Positions 42,741 through 51,691 of a stretch of DNA of 64,000 bases are shown here, one piece after another. Position 1 is the first letter of the stretch; each line of letters opens with the position of its first letter. Both the position numbers and the translations under genes were made by a program. Source of the stretch: an uncultured Ruminococcus sp. (GTDB lineage Bacteria; Bacillota; Clostridia; Oscillospirales; Ruminococcaceae); the NCBI GenBank assembly GCA_910584195.1, contig CAJTYV010000011.1:4255-68254 (forward strand), written 5' to 3'. The notes under the pieces were generated by a model, which saw only the letters and a list, made by a program, of their open reading frames with translations, searched no databases and was not told where the DNA came from.

Positions 42741-43916
42741 TTAATTTTCAAGCAGATTTTCGTACATGCTCTCGGCGAAAACACCGTATCCCCGTGTCGG
42801 ATCGTTGACGAACACATGAGTTACAGCGCCGACAAGACGATCGTTCTGGATTATCGGACTTCCGCTCATACCCTGAACTATGCCCCCGGAGCTGTTTATA
42901 AGCTCCTCGTCCGTTATGCGGATTATCATATTTTTGGACGCGCTGCGGCTGTTGTAATCGACTTCTTCAATAACTGCCGAATACTTTTTCGGTTCAGTAC
43001 CCGATACGGTAGAAAGAATATACGCTTCGCCGGGTGCAATATCCTGTCGATAGCCGAGTTTGTATTCATCGTACGTACCGAGTTGTTTTACACCTGTATC
43101 GGATAGCGTTCCGAAAACTCCGCAGCCGCTGTTTCCGCTGAGAGTACCATACATGGGAAGTCCTGTAAATTGTCCGTGAAGTTCTCCCGGAGCGCCCGGC
43201 TGTCCTTTCTTGGTCTCGGTTATTTTAACCGGTACGGCTTCTCCGCTGTGCAGAGGGACAAGCTCTCCCGTATCGGAATCGCATATAGGGTGTCCGAGTC
43301 CCGAAAAACGTCCCGTAGCTTTATCTATAAAGGTTAGCGTGCCTATGCCCGCAATACTGTCGCGCACCCACATTCCGCTCCGCCATTTTTCATCTTTTTC
43401 GGAATATATCGGTGAAACGGCGGCGGAAAGTTCCTCTCCGTCACGGTTTATTCTCAGTTCTACGGAATTGCCGCAGCTTTCGGATATGACCTTTTGCAGA
43501 TCTTTATTGGAACTCAGCGGAACGTTGTCTGCATGAGTGATAACGTCTCCAAGTTCAATACCCGCATCTTCGGCAGGGCAGGAAATTCCGTCAACATTTC
43601 CCATGTCCGTAACCATTACGCCCTCCATAAGGAGTTTAATTCCAAAAGGCGAACCTCCGACAATTAGAACAGGCGGTTCTTTTTGACTGACTGCAACCGA
43701 TTTTACGGGGATTGTTCCCATAAGAGAAACTGCGGCGCGGTCATCAGCGATATAATCGGTGCTGAGATTGGGGTACGCTTTGAATTCGACCGCTCCGTTT
43801 TCCGTAGTAATGTGGTCGGGAAGATTAGCGGAATAATATCCGGCAGTTCCGAATAAACCTAAAAGGAATGCAGACAATATTCCCGCAGTAATTTTTAAAA
43901 AAGTATTTTTAAACAG
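42741..43916 (-). CDS. spoIVB: SpoIVB-type serine peptidase
   Basis: 391 residues. One N-terminal membrane helix, a PDZ domain (about 95-165, AGIELGDVITHADNVPLSS), and the S55 peptidase domain with HxxCD-like GLGHPICDSDTG and the nucleophile in QGMSGSPIIQNDRLVGAVTHVF. In sporulating bacteria SpoIVB signals across the forespore membrane to start pro-sigma-K processing. The start is placed at a CTG 8 bases after AAAGGAGAG because no ATG, GTG or TTG fits there. The nearest ATG-type reading begins inside a repeat. BofA, a partner in that pathway, is coded at 62264. Confidence 0.88.
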   Translation of the reverse strand: MFKNTFLKITAGILSAFLLGLFGTAGYYSANLPDHITTENGAVEFKAYPNLSTDYIADDRAAVSLMGTIPVKSVAVSQKEPPVLIVGGSPFGIKLLMEGVMVTDMGNVDGISCPAEDAGIELGDVITHADNVPLSSNKDLQKVISESCGNSVELRINRDGEELSAAVSPIYSEKDEKWRSGMWVRDSIAGIGTLTFIDKATGRFSGLGHPICDSDTGELVPLHSGEAVPVKITETKKGQPGAPGELHGQFTGLPMYGTLSGNSGCGVFGTLSDTGVKQLGTYDEYKLGYRQDIAPGEAYILSTVSGTEPKKYSAVIEEVDYNSRSASKNMIIRITDEELINSSGGIVQGMSGSPIIQNDRLVGAVTHVFVNDPTRGYGVFAESMYENLLEN

Positions 43917-44324
43917 TATTATCTCTCCTTTCTTCAGACAGTGCGGCACAAAGAATGTCCGGCGGATCTGCGCGTCATGACTGTATGATTTTGCGAAACT
44001 CAAACTTCAGATTCGGCGTATGTTGTTTGTGCGCCGCTGCCTTTTTATAGAACTTTTTCAGCACCTCGGTATGTGCGGTTTTTCGAGTAAGTTTTTTTCC
44101 TGACAATGAAAAAAGCCGCAGTTATACTGTCGTATTTTAACGTCTTTTGACGTAGTTATCAGATAGAAAATCTGTCTAAAAACGTGTGCAGTGAGATACT
44201 AAACAGGTTCTTAGCCGACGTTTTGAACAACCGCCGACTGTGTTTATTATATATTAAAGTATGGACAGTATGAGAGAAAAATAATCTCAAAGGTGGAAAT
44301 AAAATTTTCGTAAAGGAATAAAAT
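43917..44324. other. Repeat-bearing gap between spoIVB and the 44325 gene
   Basis: Contains the inverted-repeat element at 43937-44046; the remainder (44050-44300) has short hairpins and ACAGGTTCTTAG-type fragments but no gene. Confidence 0.65.
43937..44046. mobile_element. 110-bp element with CAGYGCSGCACAAA ends
   Basis: Left end GACAGTGCGGCACAAAG and right end (reverse complement) GGCAGCGGCGCACAAA are inverted relatives, and match the tips of the 182-bp element at 26943. The inside differs. It lies 20 bases before the spoIVB start. Confidence 0.6.
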
Positions 44325-44843
44325 ATGAAAAAAAATAAAAAGAAAAAAAAGCCCCTGCTGACGGCGGCAAAGGCGGTTATGCTTTTATTAACGGCAGTAT
44401 TTTCACTTATCATGACGATAATGGCGGGAGCAGGTCTTATATATAATGGCGACAGCTACGGAAGAAAGCTTGTAAATATCGGTATTATACTTATAATTTC
44501 AGGTATACTTATGACGCTGGGAGCGTTTTTTTGCGTTTTCAGAAAAACTTTGCATAATGTCATATCTATTATATGCACCGTTCCCGGTTTGGTTCTTTGT
44601 CTTGTAATGCTTCACAGGCTGTGTATGCACGCCGATAACGCAGGCTGGACAGACAGCGTTACCATAACTCCGATAAGCGACATGTATGCTTCAAGAATCC
44701 TTCCTGTTATTGCTCCGGCGGCATTATCGCTTGTTATTGCTATCGTTCAGCTTTTTTCATTTGAAGCAGCTGAAGAAAGACGCATAAAAAAACAGAAGAA
44801 GCTTGATGCCGAAAACGCGCAAGCTCCTTCGATAATAGGGTAA
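44325..44843 (+). CDS. Four-helix membrane protein of unknown function
   Basis: 172 residues. A Lys-rich start (MKKNKKKKKP) and four predicted membrane helices (about 16-38, 50-70, 80-98, 125-150), then a charged C-terminal helix. No family recognised. GTAAAGGAAT precedes the ATG. It is alone on its strand between spoIVB and the histidine kinase. Confidence 0.75.
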   Translation: MKKNKKKKKPLLTAAKAVMLLLTAVFSLIMTIMAGAGLIYNGDSYGRKLVNIGIILIISGILMTLGAFFCVFRKTLHNVISIICTVPGLVLCLVMLHRLCMHADNAGWTDSVTITPISDMYASRILPVIAPAALSLVIAIVQLFSFEAAEERRIKKQKKLDAENAQAPSIIG

Positions 44844-44850
44844 TTATTCA

Positions 44851-44925
44851 AGAACCTGTATTCATAGGGAAAATGAGCAAATTGATGCTCAAAATACGCA
44901 CATCTTCTCTTTGAATATAGGTTCT
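44851..44925. repeat. Fold-back repeat AGAACCTGTATTCA
   Basis: AGAACCTGTATTCA (44851-44864) pairs with TGAATATAGGTTCT (44912-44925), with an inner hairpin GAGCA/TGCTC. Left arm copies occur at 18271-18290 and 47070-47092. The right arm touches the kinase stop codon. Confidence 0.75.
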
Positions 44926-46238
44926 CAGTTTAAAGGCAGTTCAACTATAAAGACTGAACCGTTTTCTGAGCTTACTGCACGTACAGTACCGTTATGATAA
45001 CTTACGCCGTGTTTTACTATAGACAATCCGAGACCGGTTCCGTTGATTTTACGTGAACGGCTTTTGTCTACACGATAGAAACGTTCAAAAATTCGGTCGA
45101 TATGTTCGTCGGGAATACCTATGCCCGTATCTGTGACGGTAATTATAGCTTTCGTGGGAATGTGCGAAACGCGTACAATGCAGCTTCCGCCGTCTCGATT
45201 GTATTTTACGGCATTGTCGCAGAGATTGTATATTATCTCATCGAGAACAGTTCTGTTTCCGTTTATTGTTACATTATCGCCAATAAGTTTACAAGTGATG
45301 TTTTTAGCAGCGGCAGCTTTTGAAAGCCTTTCTAATACCTCCTCGGAAAGCTTGCAGAGATCTACTTCTTCGTTCTGTCTGGGCAGGTTGTTTTCATCAA
45401 GTTTTGAAAGAGCGACAATATCTTCTATAAGAGAAATGAGCCTGTTTGCTTCGCTGCGGATGTTTTCTCCGAATGAAGCAACGTCCTCCTGCCTGACCAT
45501 TCCGTTTGCCAGCATATCGGAAATTCCGTAGATGGCGGTCAGCGGAGTTTTCAGTTCGTGCGAGACATTGGCGGTAAATTCTCTGCGCATTTTTTCCAAA
45601 GCCTGTTCCTCGGTAACGTCCATAATAAAAACTACTATTCCGTTTATAGTATCGGATATGCTTGCCGGACTTGCTATGACCCTGCGGTCGCCCAGATCTG
45701 TTTTAACGATAATATCAGAACGTCTGCCTCCCATTGCGTCCTGTATACAGCGTCGAAAAGGCTCATCGTTGCTGAGGGTGTAAATACTTTGGCCTTCGTT
45801 CAGCGGTTCGGAGCACATAAGTCTGTATGCAGCGGTGTTGCAGGATAAAACAATTGTTTTAGGGTCGGCAATAACTATGCCTTCCTTCATATTTTCGGTT
45901 ATAATGCTGAGCTGTTCGCGGCTGTCGGTCAGCTCGGCAATATATCTGTTTACTCTGCCGTTTTGTTTTTTCAGGCTGTCGAGAATCGGGGAAAGCTCCT
46001 TGTAAGCCTTTCGTGAACGGGGGCGGCGAGGGTCTATGTTCTTTATGGGACGGACGATATTTCGTGCTGATAGAAAAGCAGCCGTAATAATAAGAAGCGT
46101 CAGGATTGCCGCGATTATTGTCAGAATATCGAGATTTTTTAAGCTTTCCTTTCCAAGGACTGCCGCCGTAAACGCAATTCCGGCTAAAGACGATATGAAT
46201 GCCGTTAAAAATACGGCTAAAAAAATTTTTTTAGTCAT
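44925..46238 (-). CDS. Sensor histidine kinase, PhoR-like
   Basis: 437 residues. Two membrane helices (about 5-28 and 36-57) with almost no outer loop, then a HAMP-like linker and a PAS domain (about 105-205). Next come HisKA with H227 in FTANVSHELKTPL, and HATPase with NAVKYNRDGG, DTGIGIP and GTGLGLSIVKH. The missing sensor loop suggests it senses a membrane or cytoplasmic cue. It overlaps its response regulator gene by 8 bases. PhoR/PhoB-type pairs often respond to phosphate, but no pho genes are adjacent. Confidence 0.94.
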   Translation of the reverse strand: MTKKIFLAVFLTAFISSLAGIAFTAAVLGKESLKNLDILTIIAAILTLLIITAAFLSARNIVRPIKNIDPRRPRSRKAYKELSPILDSLKKQNGRVNRYIAELTDSREQLSIITENMKEGIVIADPKTIVLSCNTAAYRLMCSEPLNEGQSIYTLSNDEPFRRCIQDAMGGRRSDIIVKTDLGDRRVIASPASISDTINGIVVFIMDVTEEQALEKMRREFTANVSHELKTPLTAIYGISDMLANGMVRQEDVASFGENIRSEANRLISLIEDIVALSKLDENNLPRQNEEVDLCKLSEEVLERLSKAAAAKNITCKLIGDNVTINGNRTVLDEIIYNLCDNAVKYNRDGGSCIVRVSHIPTKAIITVTDTGIGIPDEHIDRIFERFYRVDKSRSRKINGTGLGLSIVKHGVSYHNGTVRAVSSENGSVFIVELPLN

Positions 46239-46908
46239 TGCTTCCTCCTATTCTGTAGCCTACTCCACGGACTGTTTCTATCAGCTCGCCGTATATGCCG
46301 AGTTTTGAGCGGAGGGTGCGTATATGAACGTCAACGGTACGGCTTTCACCGGAAAAATCGAATCCCCAGACGATGCGCAGCAGTTCATCTCTTGTGAATA
46401 CTTTTCCTTTATTTTTGATCAGAATTTTGAGAAGTTCATATTCTTTTAAGGTCAGGGAAATTCTTTTTCCATCTGCCGTAACTTCACGCATATCGGTTCT
46501 GAGTTTTAATTTCCCTGCCATATAAGTATTTATATCGGATATAGGCGCGGAACGGCGCAGCAGGGCTTTGATGCGTGAAATAAGTTCCATAGTTCCGAAA
46601 GGCTTGGAAATATAATCGTCCGCTCCGCTGTCAAGTCCGGTTACCTTGTCAAATTCAGTTCCTTTGGCAGTAAGCAGGATTATGGGGAGTTTTTTTGTCT
46701 CCGCAGCTGAACGCAGTTTTCTTAGTACGGTCAAGCCGTCCTCTTCGGGAAGCATTATATCTAAAAGAAGAAGCTCGGGCAGCTTTTCTGCGGCAGCGCG
46801 ATACAGTTCCGAGGGAAGCTCAAATCCTATAGCTTCAAATCCGGAGTTATTGAGAGCATAGATAACAAAATTACGGATAGACGGGTCGTCCTCAAGCATG
46901 TATATCAT
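46231..46908 (-). CDS. OmpR/PhoB-family response regulator
   Basis: 225 residues. Receiver domain with acidic pair E6-D7-D8, phosphorylated D50 in LLLLDIMLPEEDG, T and K in ILLTAKG, and a winged-helix DNA-binding domain with RTVDVHIRTLRSKLG. It is upstream of and overlapping the kinase gene. Targets are unknown; the divergent beta-helix lipoprotein gene at 47239 is a candidate. Confidence 0.95.
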   Translation of the reverse strand: MIYMLEDDPSIRNFVIYALNNSGFEAIGFELPSELYRAAAEKLPELLLLDIMLPEEDGLTVLRKLRSAAETKKLPIILLTAKGTEFDKVTGLDSGADDYISKPFGTMELISRIKALLRRSAPISDINTYMAGKLKLRTDMREVTADGKRISLTLKEYELLKILIKNKGKVFTRDELLRIVWGFDFSGESRTVDVHIRTLRSKLGIYGELIETVRGVGYRIGGSND

Positions 46909-47238
46909 AATACAGATCTCCTTGATGCTTTAGATACTGAACAGGCTCTTATAACTTGTTCTCAAAAAACGGTGTGAGGATTTGAGTACAAGTTCTTACT
47001 ATTATATATAGTATAAAGCATTTTGAAAAAAAATGCAAGCAGCGAAAAGAAAAACTTGTTAACTTTGATAACCTGCATTCATCGGAAAAGAGACGTGCAA
47101 CAGCCTATGAGAACAAGTTCTTAGTTACTAAGGCTCTTATAAAACTTTCGTCACGTTTTCACGAAATCGTCATAATGATGCGTTAAAATAATATCATAGA
47201 AAAGGAATTGGGAAACCACAGCAGAAAAGGTGAAAATA
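46909..47238. other. Gap with fold-back repeats between regulator and lipoprotein genes
   Basis: Includes 46953-46994 and the AACTTGTT/AACAAGTT pair around 47053-47116. No convincing promoter match could be chosen and no gene was seen. Confidence 0.6.
46953..46994. repeat. Fold-back repeat AACTTGTTCTCAAA
   Basis: AACTTGTTCTCAAA pairs with TTTGAGTACAAGTT (one mismatch) around 14 bases. A second copy of AACTTGTT with AACAAGTT encloses a 44851-type repeat at about 47053-47116. Confidence 0.6.
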
Positions 47239-49350
47239 ATGAAAAATTCCGAAATGTTCAAAAGAACACTGGGTTTCCTTACGCTCGCGGCTTTTTCCGT
47301 TTTATCGGCAGGATGCAGCGGCGTAAATATCGAGCAAAGCAGTCTTTCCGACAAGTCGGCGGAAAGCTTATCGGATAAAAACAGCTCGTCCGAATCGTCT
47401 CTGCCAAATGCAGACGAAATGTCCGATACTGTTGAAAGAACTTATAGTGAGATTTTTTCGGACAGAGACAAAAATCCTGATTTTGAAAATATTACTGCCG
47501 AAATAAAGCTCAGCGGCGATTCGGCAGAATGCAGCCATGACGGCGTTTCTGTTGAAGGCTCGGTTGTCACTGTTTCAGAAGAGGGCGTTTATCGAATTTC
47601 GGGAACGCTTGATAACGGTCAGATAGTTGTAAATGCCGAAAAAGCAAAGGTTCATCTTGTTCTTGACAATGCCGACATTACCTGCAGGACTTCTTCGCCG
47701 ATATATGGTATTAATTCCGATAAAATTTTTATTTCTCTTGCGGAAAATAGTGCGAATACGCTTACGGACGGTTCTGTTTACACATATGCGGACGAGTCTG
47801 CTCAAGAGCCGGACGCATGTATTTTCAGCAGCGACAGTATTACAATAAACGGTTCGGGTACGCTTAATATAAATGCCAATTCAGCGGATGGCATTCACTC
47901 CAAGGACGACGTGGTAATAACAGGCGGAAATATTAACATTGACGCCGTGAACGATGGTATCAAGGGAAAGGATTATGTATCGGTCTGCGGCGGAAAAATA
48001 AATATAAAAAGCGGCGGCGACGGTATAAAGTCCACTAAAAAGGACGATACTTATTTTGGGTTCGTTTACATCGAGGGCGGAGAATTTTTGATAGACGCCG
48101 AACAGGACGGAATACAAGCTGAAACGGAACTTATAATTACTGACGGAGAGCTTGACATTACAAGCGGCGGCGGTTATGAAAACTGCATTAAAATCCATAA
48201 CGATATGGATTTCGGCGGCAGTCACAGATTCGGTAAAGACGGCGGAGATTTTGGCGGTATGATGCCTCCCGGCGGCATGACGTCCCCCGATGATTTTGCC
48301 TTTGGAGATATGACGCCTTCTGATGTGAACATCGGACAGACTGCATATTCCCTTGCAAATAAAGACAGTACGATAAGTGCGAAAGGTCTTAAAGGCGGCG
48401 CTGCGGTTAAGATAAGCTGCGGAAATATTACCGTTGATTCGGCGGACGATGCGATCCATTCAAATGTTGACGTTGAAATAAGCGGAGGCTTTTCAACGCT
48501 TTGTGCAGGTGATGACGGAATCCATGCGGATAAAACAGTTTCAATAACGGAAGGCTCTGTAACAGTTACGCGATCATATGAAGGTATCGAGGGCGCAGTT
48601 ATAGATGTAAGCGGAGGAATTGTTCAAGTCTGTTCTGATGACGATGGCTTCAACGCATCGGACGGTACTTCTCAAGGCGCAGTGGGAACTTATTCCGAAA
48701 ACGCTAAGATCAATATAAGCGGCGGATTTGTTTACGTTGACGCTGAGGGAGACGGTCTTGACTCAAATGGAGATATGACTGTAAGCGGAGGAACGATTCT
48801 CATAAACGGTCCTGTCAACGGCGGAAACGGAGCTTTGGACAGCAACAGCGAAATAATTGTTACAGGCGGACTTCTTATAGCGGCAGGCAGCTCGCAGATG
48901 GCTGAATATCCGGGTGAAGGTTCGGAACAGTACAGCATTTCTGCTTCTATAGGTTCGTCACAGGAAAAGGATACTCTTGTTACGCTTATTGATGACAGCG
49001 GTAATGAGATCTTAAGCTTTAAGCCTGCAAAGACCTTCGATCATATAGTAATCAGCAGTCCCGAAATTGAAAAGGGACAAACATATACACTCTCTATCGG
49101 CGGCAGTACGGCTTCCGCGGGCGGTTTCGGTCTCTTTGAGAACGGCGGCTATGACGGTAAAGGCGAGCCTGTCGGAAGTTTCACCGCCGAGGATATGACC
49201 TCATTTATAGGAGAGCGTTTCACTATGGGCGGCGGCTTCGGAGGACGCGGAGGCAGAATGGATTTTCAGCCGTCTACCGATGAAAACGGTAATTTTGTAA
49301 AGCCCGGCATTCCCAAGGACGGTTTTGAACAGGGCAAAAGGTTCAATTGA
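47239..49350 (+). CDS. Beta-helix lipoprotein, DUF4353 carbohydrate-binding-like
   Basis: 703 residues. Lipobox LSAGC with C26, a Ser-rich linker, then repeated short beta-strand units such as INGSGTLNINANSADGIHSKDDVVITGGNINIDAVNDGIKGKDY-type turns. These have the recurring DGI(H/K) step typical of DUF4353 right-handed beta-helices. A Gly/Met/Asp-rich insert (about 335-360, GGMMPPGGM) and a Gly/Arg/Phe-rich end (GGGFGGRGGRMDF) are odd. DUF4353 proteins often accompany CotH kinases or VTC polyphosphate genes; none lie here. Probably a surface carbohydrate- or wall-binding protein. It is divergent from a two-component system. Confidence 0.8.
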   Translation: MKNSEMFKRTLGFLTLAAFSVLSAGCSGVNIEQSSLSDKSAESLSDKNSSSESSLPNADEMSDTVERTYSEIFSDRDKNPDFENITAEIKLSGDSAECSHDGVSVEGSVVTVSEEGVYRISGTLDNGQIVVNAEKAKVHLVLDNADITCRTSSPIYGINSDKIFISLAENSANTLTDGSVYTYADESAQEPDACIFSSDSITINGSGTLNINANSADGIHSKDDVVITGGNINIDAVNDGIKGKDYVSVCGGKINIKSGGDGIKSTKKDDTYFGFVYIEGGEFLIDAEQDGIQAETELIITDGELDITSGGGYENCIKIHNDMDFGGSHRFGKDGGDFGGMMPPGGMTSPDDFAFGDMTPSDVNIGQTAYSLANKDSTISAKGLKGGAAVKISCGNITVDSADDAIHSNVDVEISGGFSTLCAGDDGIHADKTVSITEGSVTVTRSYEGIEGAVIDVSGGIVQVCSDDDGFNASDGTSQGAVGTYSENAKINISGGFVYVDAEGDGLDSNGDMTVSGGTILINGPVNGGNGALDSNSEIIVTGGLLIAAGSSQMAEYPGEGSEQYSISASIGSSQEKDTLVTLIDDSGNEILSFKPAKTFDHIVISSPEIEKGQTYTLSIGGSTASAGGFGLFENGGYDGKGEPVGSFTAEDMTSFIGERFTMGGGFGGRGGRMDFQPSTDENGNFVKPGIPKDGFEQGKRFN

Positions 49351-49383
49351 CATCTTCTAATTTCATATAAACCACCTAATACG

Positions 49384-49413
49384 GAAACAGCCGGACTTAT
49401 GTTCGGCTGTTTT
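49384..49413 (+). terminator. Terminator after the beta-helix lipoprotein gene
   Basis: GAAACAGCCG and CGGCTGTTTTC pair around a short loop. Confidence 0.78.
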
Positions 49414-49473
49414 CGTTTGATTCTGAAATTTATGATGATTTTTGTTAAATGTGAATAATTTGTGCTTTAAGTC

Positions 49474-49502
49474 TTGCATTGAATCGATTTTTTTGTTATA
49501 AT
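49474..49502 (+). promoter_or_regulatory. Promoter for the NPCBM-dockerin gene
   Basis: TTGCAT, 17 bases, TATAAT, 31 bases before the start. Confidence 0.75.
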
Positions 49503-49533
49503 ATACAAAGTACAAAAAATGGAGGTATAGTAT

Positions 49534-51642
49534 ATGAATTTAAAAAGAATATCAGCTTGTGCTTTGGTTTGTTCCGTTATTTCGGGAGCTGCGCCTGTTC
49601 TCAGCGTAAGTGTTCCCGAAGTTTTCATAACTGCTTCGGCAGCTTCTGCATCGGACGAGTTTATTGCAGGCAGTATGAACGCTTCATCCGCAAAAACATA
49701 TTCCCATTCTTCGGAGGACGGAACTTTCAATATGAACGGCAGAACTTACATGCAGGGCGTTGTGTTTACGGGAAAGAACAGCTACGGCACAAATACTGCC
49801 GAGATAAGCTACAATACCGAAAATATAAATAAAATTTCCTGTACATGGGGTCATGTTGATAATTCTGTCATGACTGATGCCACGGTTTCTGTATACCTTG
49901 ACGATGTTCTCACAGAAAAGATTCCCCTTACGGCAACTATGGCGGCTTTAGAGCATACGTTTGATGTGTCTTCTGCTTCGGTGATCCGTATTTCCCTTGA
50001 AATAGAGAAAAATGCCAAATATGCAATGGCGGAGGCCGTAGTTGACGGGGGCGAACCTTCTGAAATTCACCTTACGCCCAAATATTCTTCAGCGGAAGAA
50101 TTTAACGATTCGGGATTCAATACAGTAAGCGCTGAACCTTTTCTTGCGGTAAATCAACTGGATGCCCAGCGTGTCAACGGCAGGTATTTTTATCAGGGAA
50201 TTACTTTTTCGGGTCGTTATACATATCAGAACAGTATCGAGGAGATAACTTTCAATACGGAAAACGTTAACAGTATTTCATGCGCATGGGGTCATGTTGA
50301 TAATACTAAAATGACGCCGGCGACTGTTTCAGTGTATCATGACGATGTTCTTACGGATAAATTCTCTCTTTCCGCTACAATGCCGCTTACAGAGTATACG
50401 TTTGATGTTTCTGACACTTCCAATCTTCGTATCTGTGTTGATATTGAATATGATGCAAAGTATTCGATGCTTGATATTTCCGTAGACTCCTCTGCTCCGA
50501 AAAAAACATGCACGTCTCCTGAATATTCGACAGCCGAGCTTTTTATCAGCGATGGCTTCAATATGAAGAATACAAAGATCCATGATGTTATCAGCAGTCT
50601 TGAAACATGCAAGGTAAACGGAAGAGATTATTATCAAGGCATAGTTTTCGGCGGAGCTACAACGTATTCGACGACTACGGCAGAGGTTACATACAATACT
50701 GAAAACATTGATACGATCTCCTGCACATGGGGACATATAGACAATACCAAAATGACGAACGCGGTAGTGTCTGTTTATATCGACAACATTCTTGCGGATA
50801 AAATCACGCTCAGTCCGTATATGCTTCCTATGGAGTATACGGCGGACGTTTCAAAGGCTTCAAAGATCTGTTTCAGCGTTGATATAGACGAAGATGCAAA
50901 GTACATCATGGGCGATGTCAAGGCAGACGCAAGTTCCGCTAAAAGACCTGTGGTTATTCCCGATTATGCCGATTCAAAGGAGTTTTCCAATTCCGGTTTT
51001 AACATGAAGAACGTTTCTGTGCTTGACGCTGTAAGCGATCTTGATGCCGTAAAGATCAACGGAAACACATACCGTCAGGGAATACTTTTCAAGGGTGCGA
51101 CAACTTACTCTACGACCGAATCTGATATTACTTTTAACGTAGAAAACACAAATACGGTTTCGTTCAGCTGGGGGCATATTGACGAAACGGCAATGACGGA
51201 CGCAGAGGCTTCTGTTTACCTTGATGATAAGCTTATCGAAAAAACTGCTCTGACATCGGGAATGCTTCTTAAAGAGCAGATATATGACGTTTCCGAGGCT
51301 TCGGTCTTGAGAGTTTCCGTTTCTGTTAACAAGAATGCAGAATATGCAATGGTCGATGTTGAGATCTCCGATGAAAAGGTTCCCGAACCGGAGAATCTGT
51401 GGGGTGATATTGACCTTAACGGTACGGTGGATTCTTCGGACGCTTCCGCTGCTCTCATAGAATATGCGGCAATTTCGACCGGACATGATACGACGCTTAC
51501 GGCAGAGCAGGCTGCTGTTTCCGATGTTAATAATGACGGAGCTGTAGATTCTTCAGACGCTTCGCTTATACTTCAGTTTTACGCTCAGGTTTCAACAGGC
51601 GGAGAAATAACCGACATGAAAGTCTGGATGGAGAACAGATAA
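49534..51642 (+). CDS. Secreted protein with four NPCBM/NEW2-like modules and a dockerin
   Basis: 702 residues. Signal peptide (about 1-38). Four tandem modules of about 147 residues, each with NG-x-Y-x-QG(I/V)xFxG, YNTENIxxISCxWGH(V/I)D and xxVSVYxDDxLxxK. The WGH triads fall near residues 104, 250, 398 and 546. A C-terminal type I dockerin follows (GDIDLNGTVDSSDASAALI and DVNNDGAVDSSDASLILQF). NPCBM-like folds bind carbohydrates. No catalytic domain is present, so this looks like a multivalent binding subunit docked on the cellulosome. GGAGG precedes the ATG. Confidence 0.88.
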   Translation: MNLKRISACALVCSVISGAAPVLSVSVPEVFITASAASASDEFIAGSMNASSAKTYSHSSEDGTFNMNGRTYMQGVVFTGKNSYGTNTAEISYNTENINKISCTWGHVDNSVMTDATVSVYLDDVLTEKIPLTATMAALEHTFDVSSASVIRISLEIEKNAKYAMAEAVVDGGEPSEIHLTPKYSSAEEFNDSGFNTVSAEPFLAVNQLDAQRVNGRYFYQGITFSGRYTYQNSIEEITFNTENVNSISCAWGHVDNTKMTPATVSVYHDDVLTDKFSLSATMPLTEYTFDVSDTSNLRICVDIEYDAKYSMLDISVDSSAPKKTCTSPEYSTAELFISDGFNMKNTKIHDVISSLETCKVNGRDYYQGIVFGGATTYSTTTAEVTYNTENIDTISCTWGHIDNTKMTNAVVSVYIDNILADKITLSPYMLPMEYTADVSKASKICFSVDIDEDAKYIMGDVKADASSAKRPVVIPDYADSKEFSNSGFNMKNVSVLDAVSDLDAVKINGNTYRQGILFKGATTYSTTESDITFNVENTNTVSFSWGHIDETAMTDAEASVYLDDKLIEKTALTSGMLLKEQIYDVSEASVLRVSVSVNKNAEYAMVDVEISDEKVPEPENLWGDIDLNGTVDSSDASAALIEYAAISTGHDTTLTAEQAAVSDVNNDGAVDSSDASLILQFYAQVSTGGEITDMKVWMENR

Positions 51643-51657
51643 TTTTAATATAGTCAT

Positions 51658-51689
51658 AAAAACTGCCGAATAAAAATCCGGCAGTTTTT
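51658..51689. terminator. Bidirectional terminator, NPCBM-dockerin gene and htrA
   Basis: AAAAACTGCCG and CGGCAGTTTTT around ten bases, with A- and T-runs on both sides. Confidence 0.9.
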
Positions 51690-51691
51690 GT

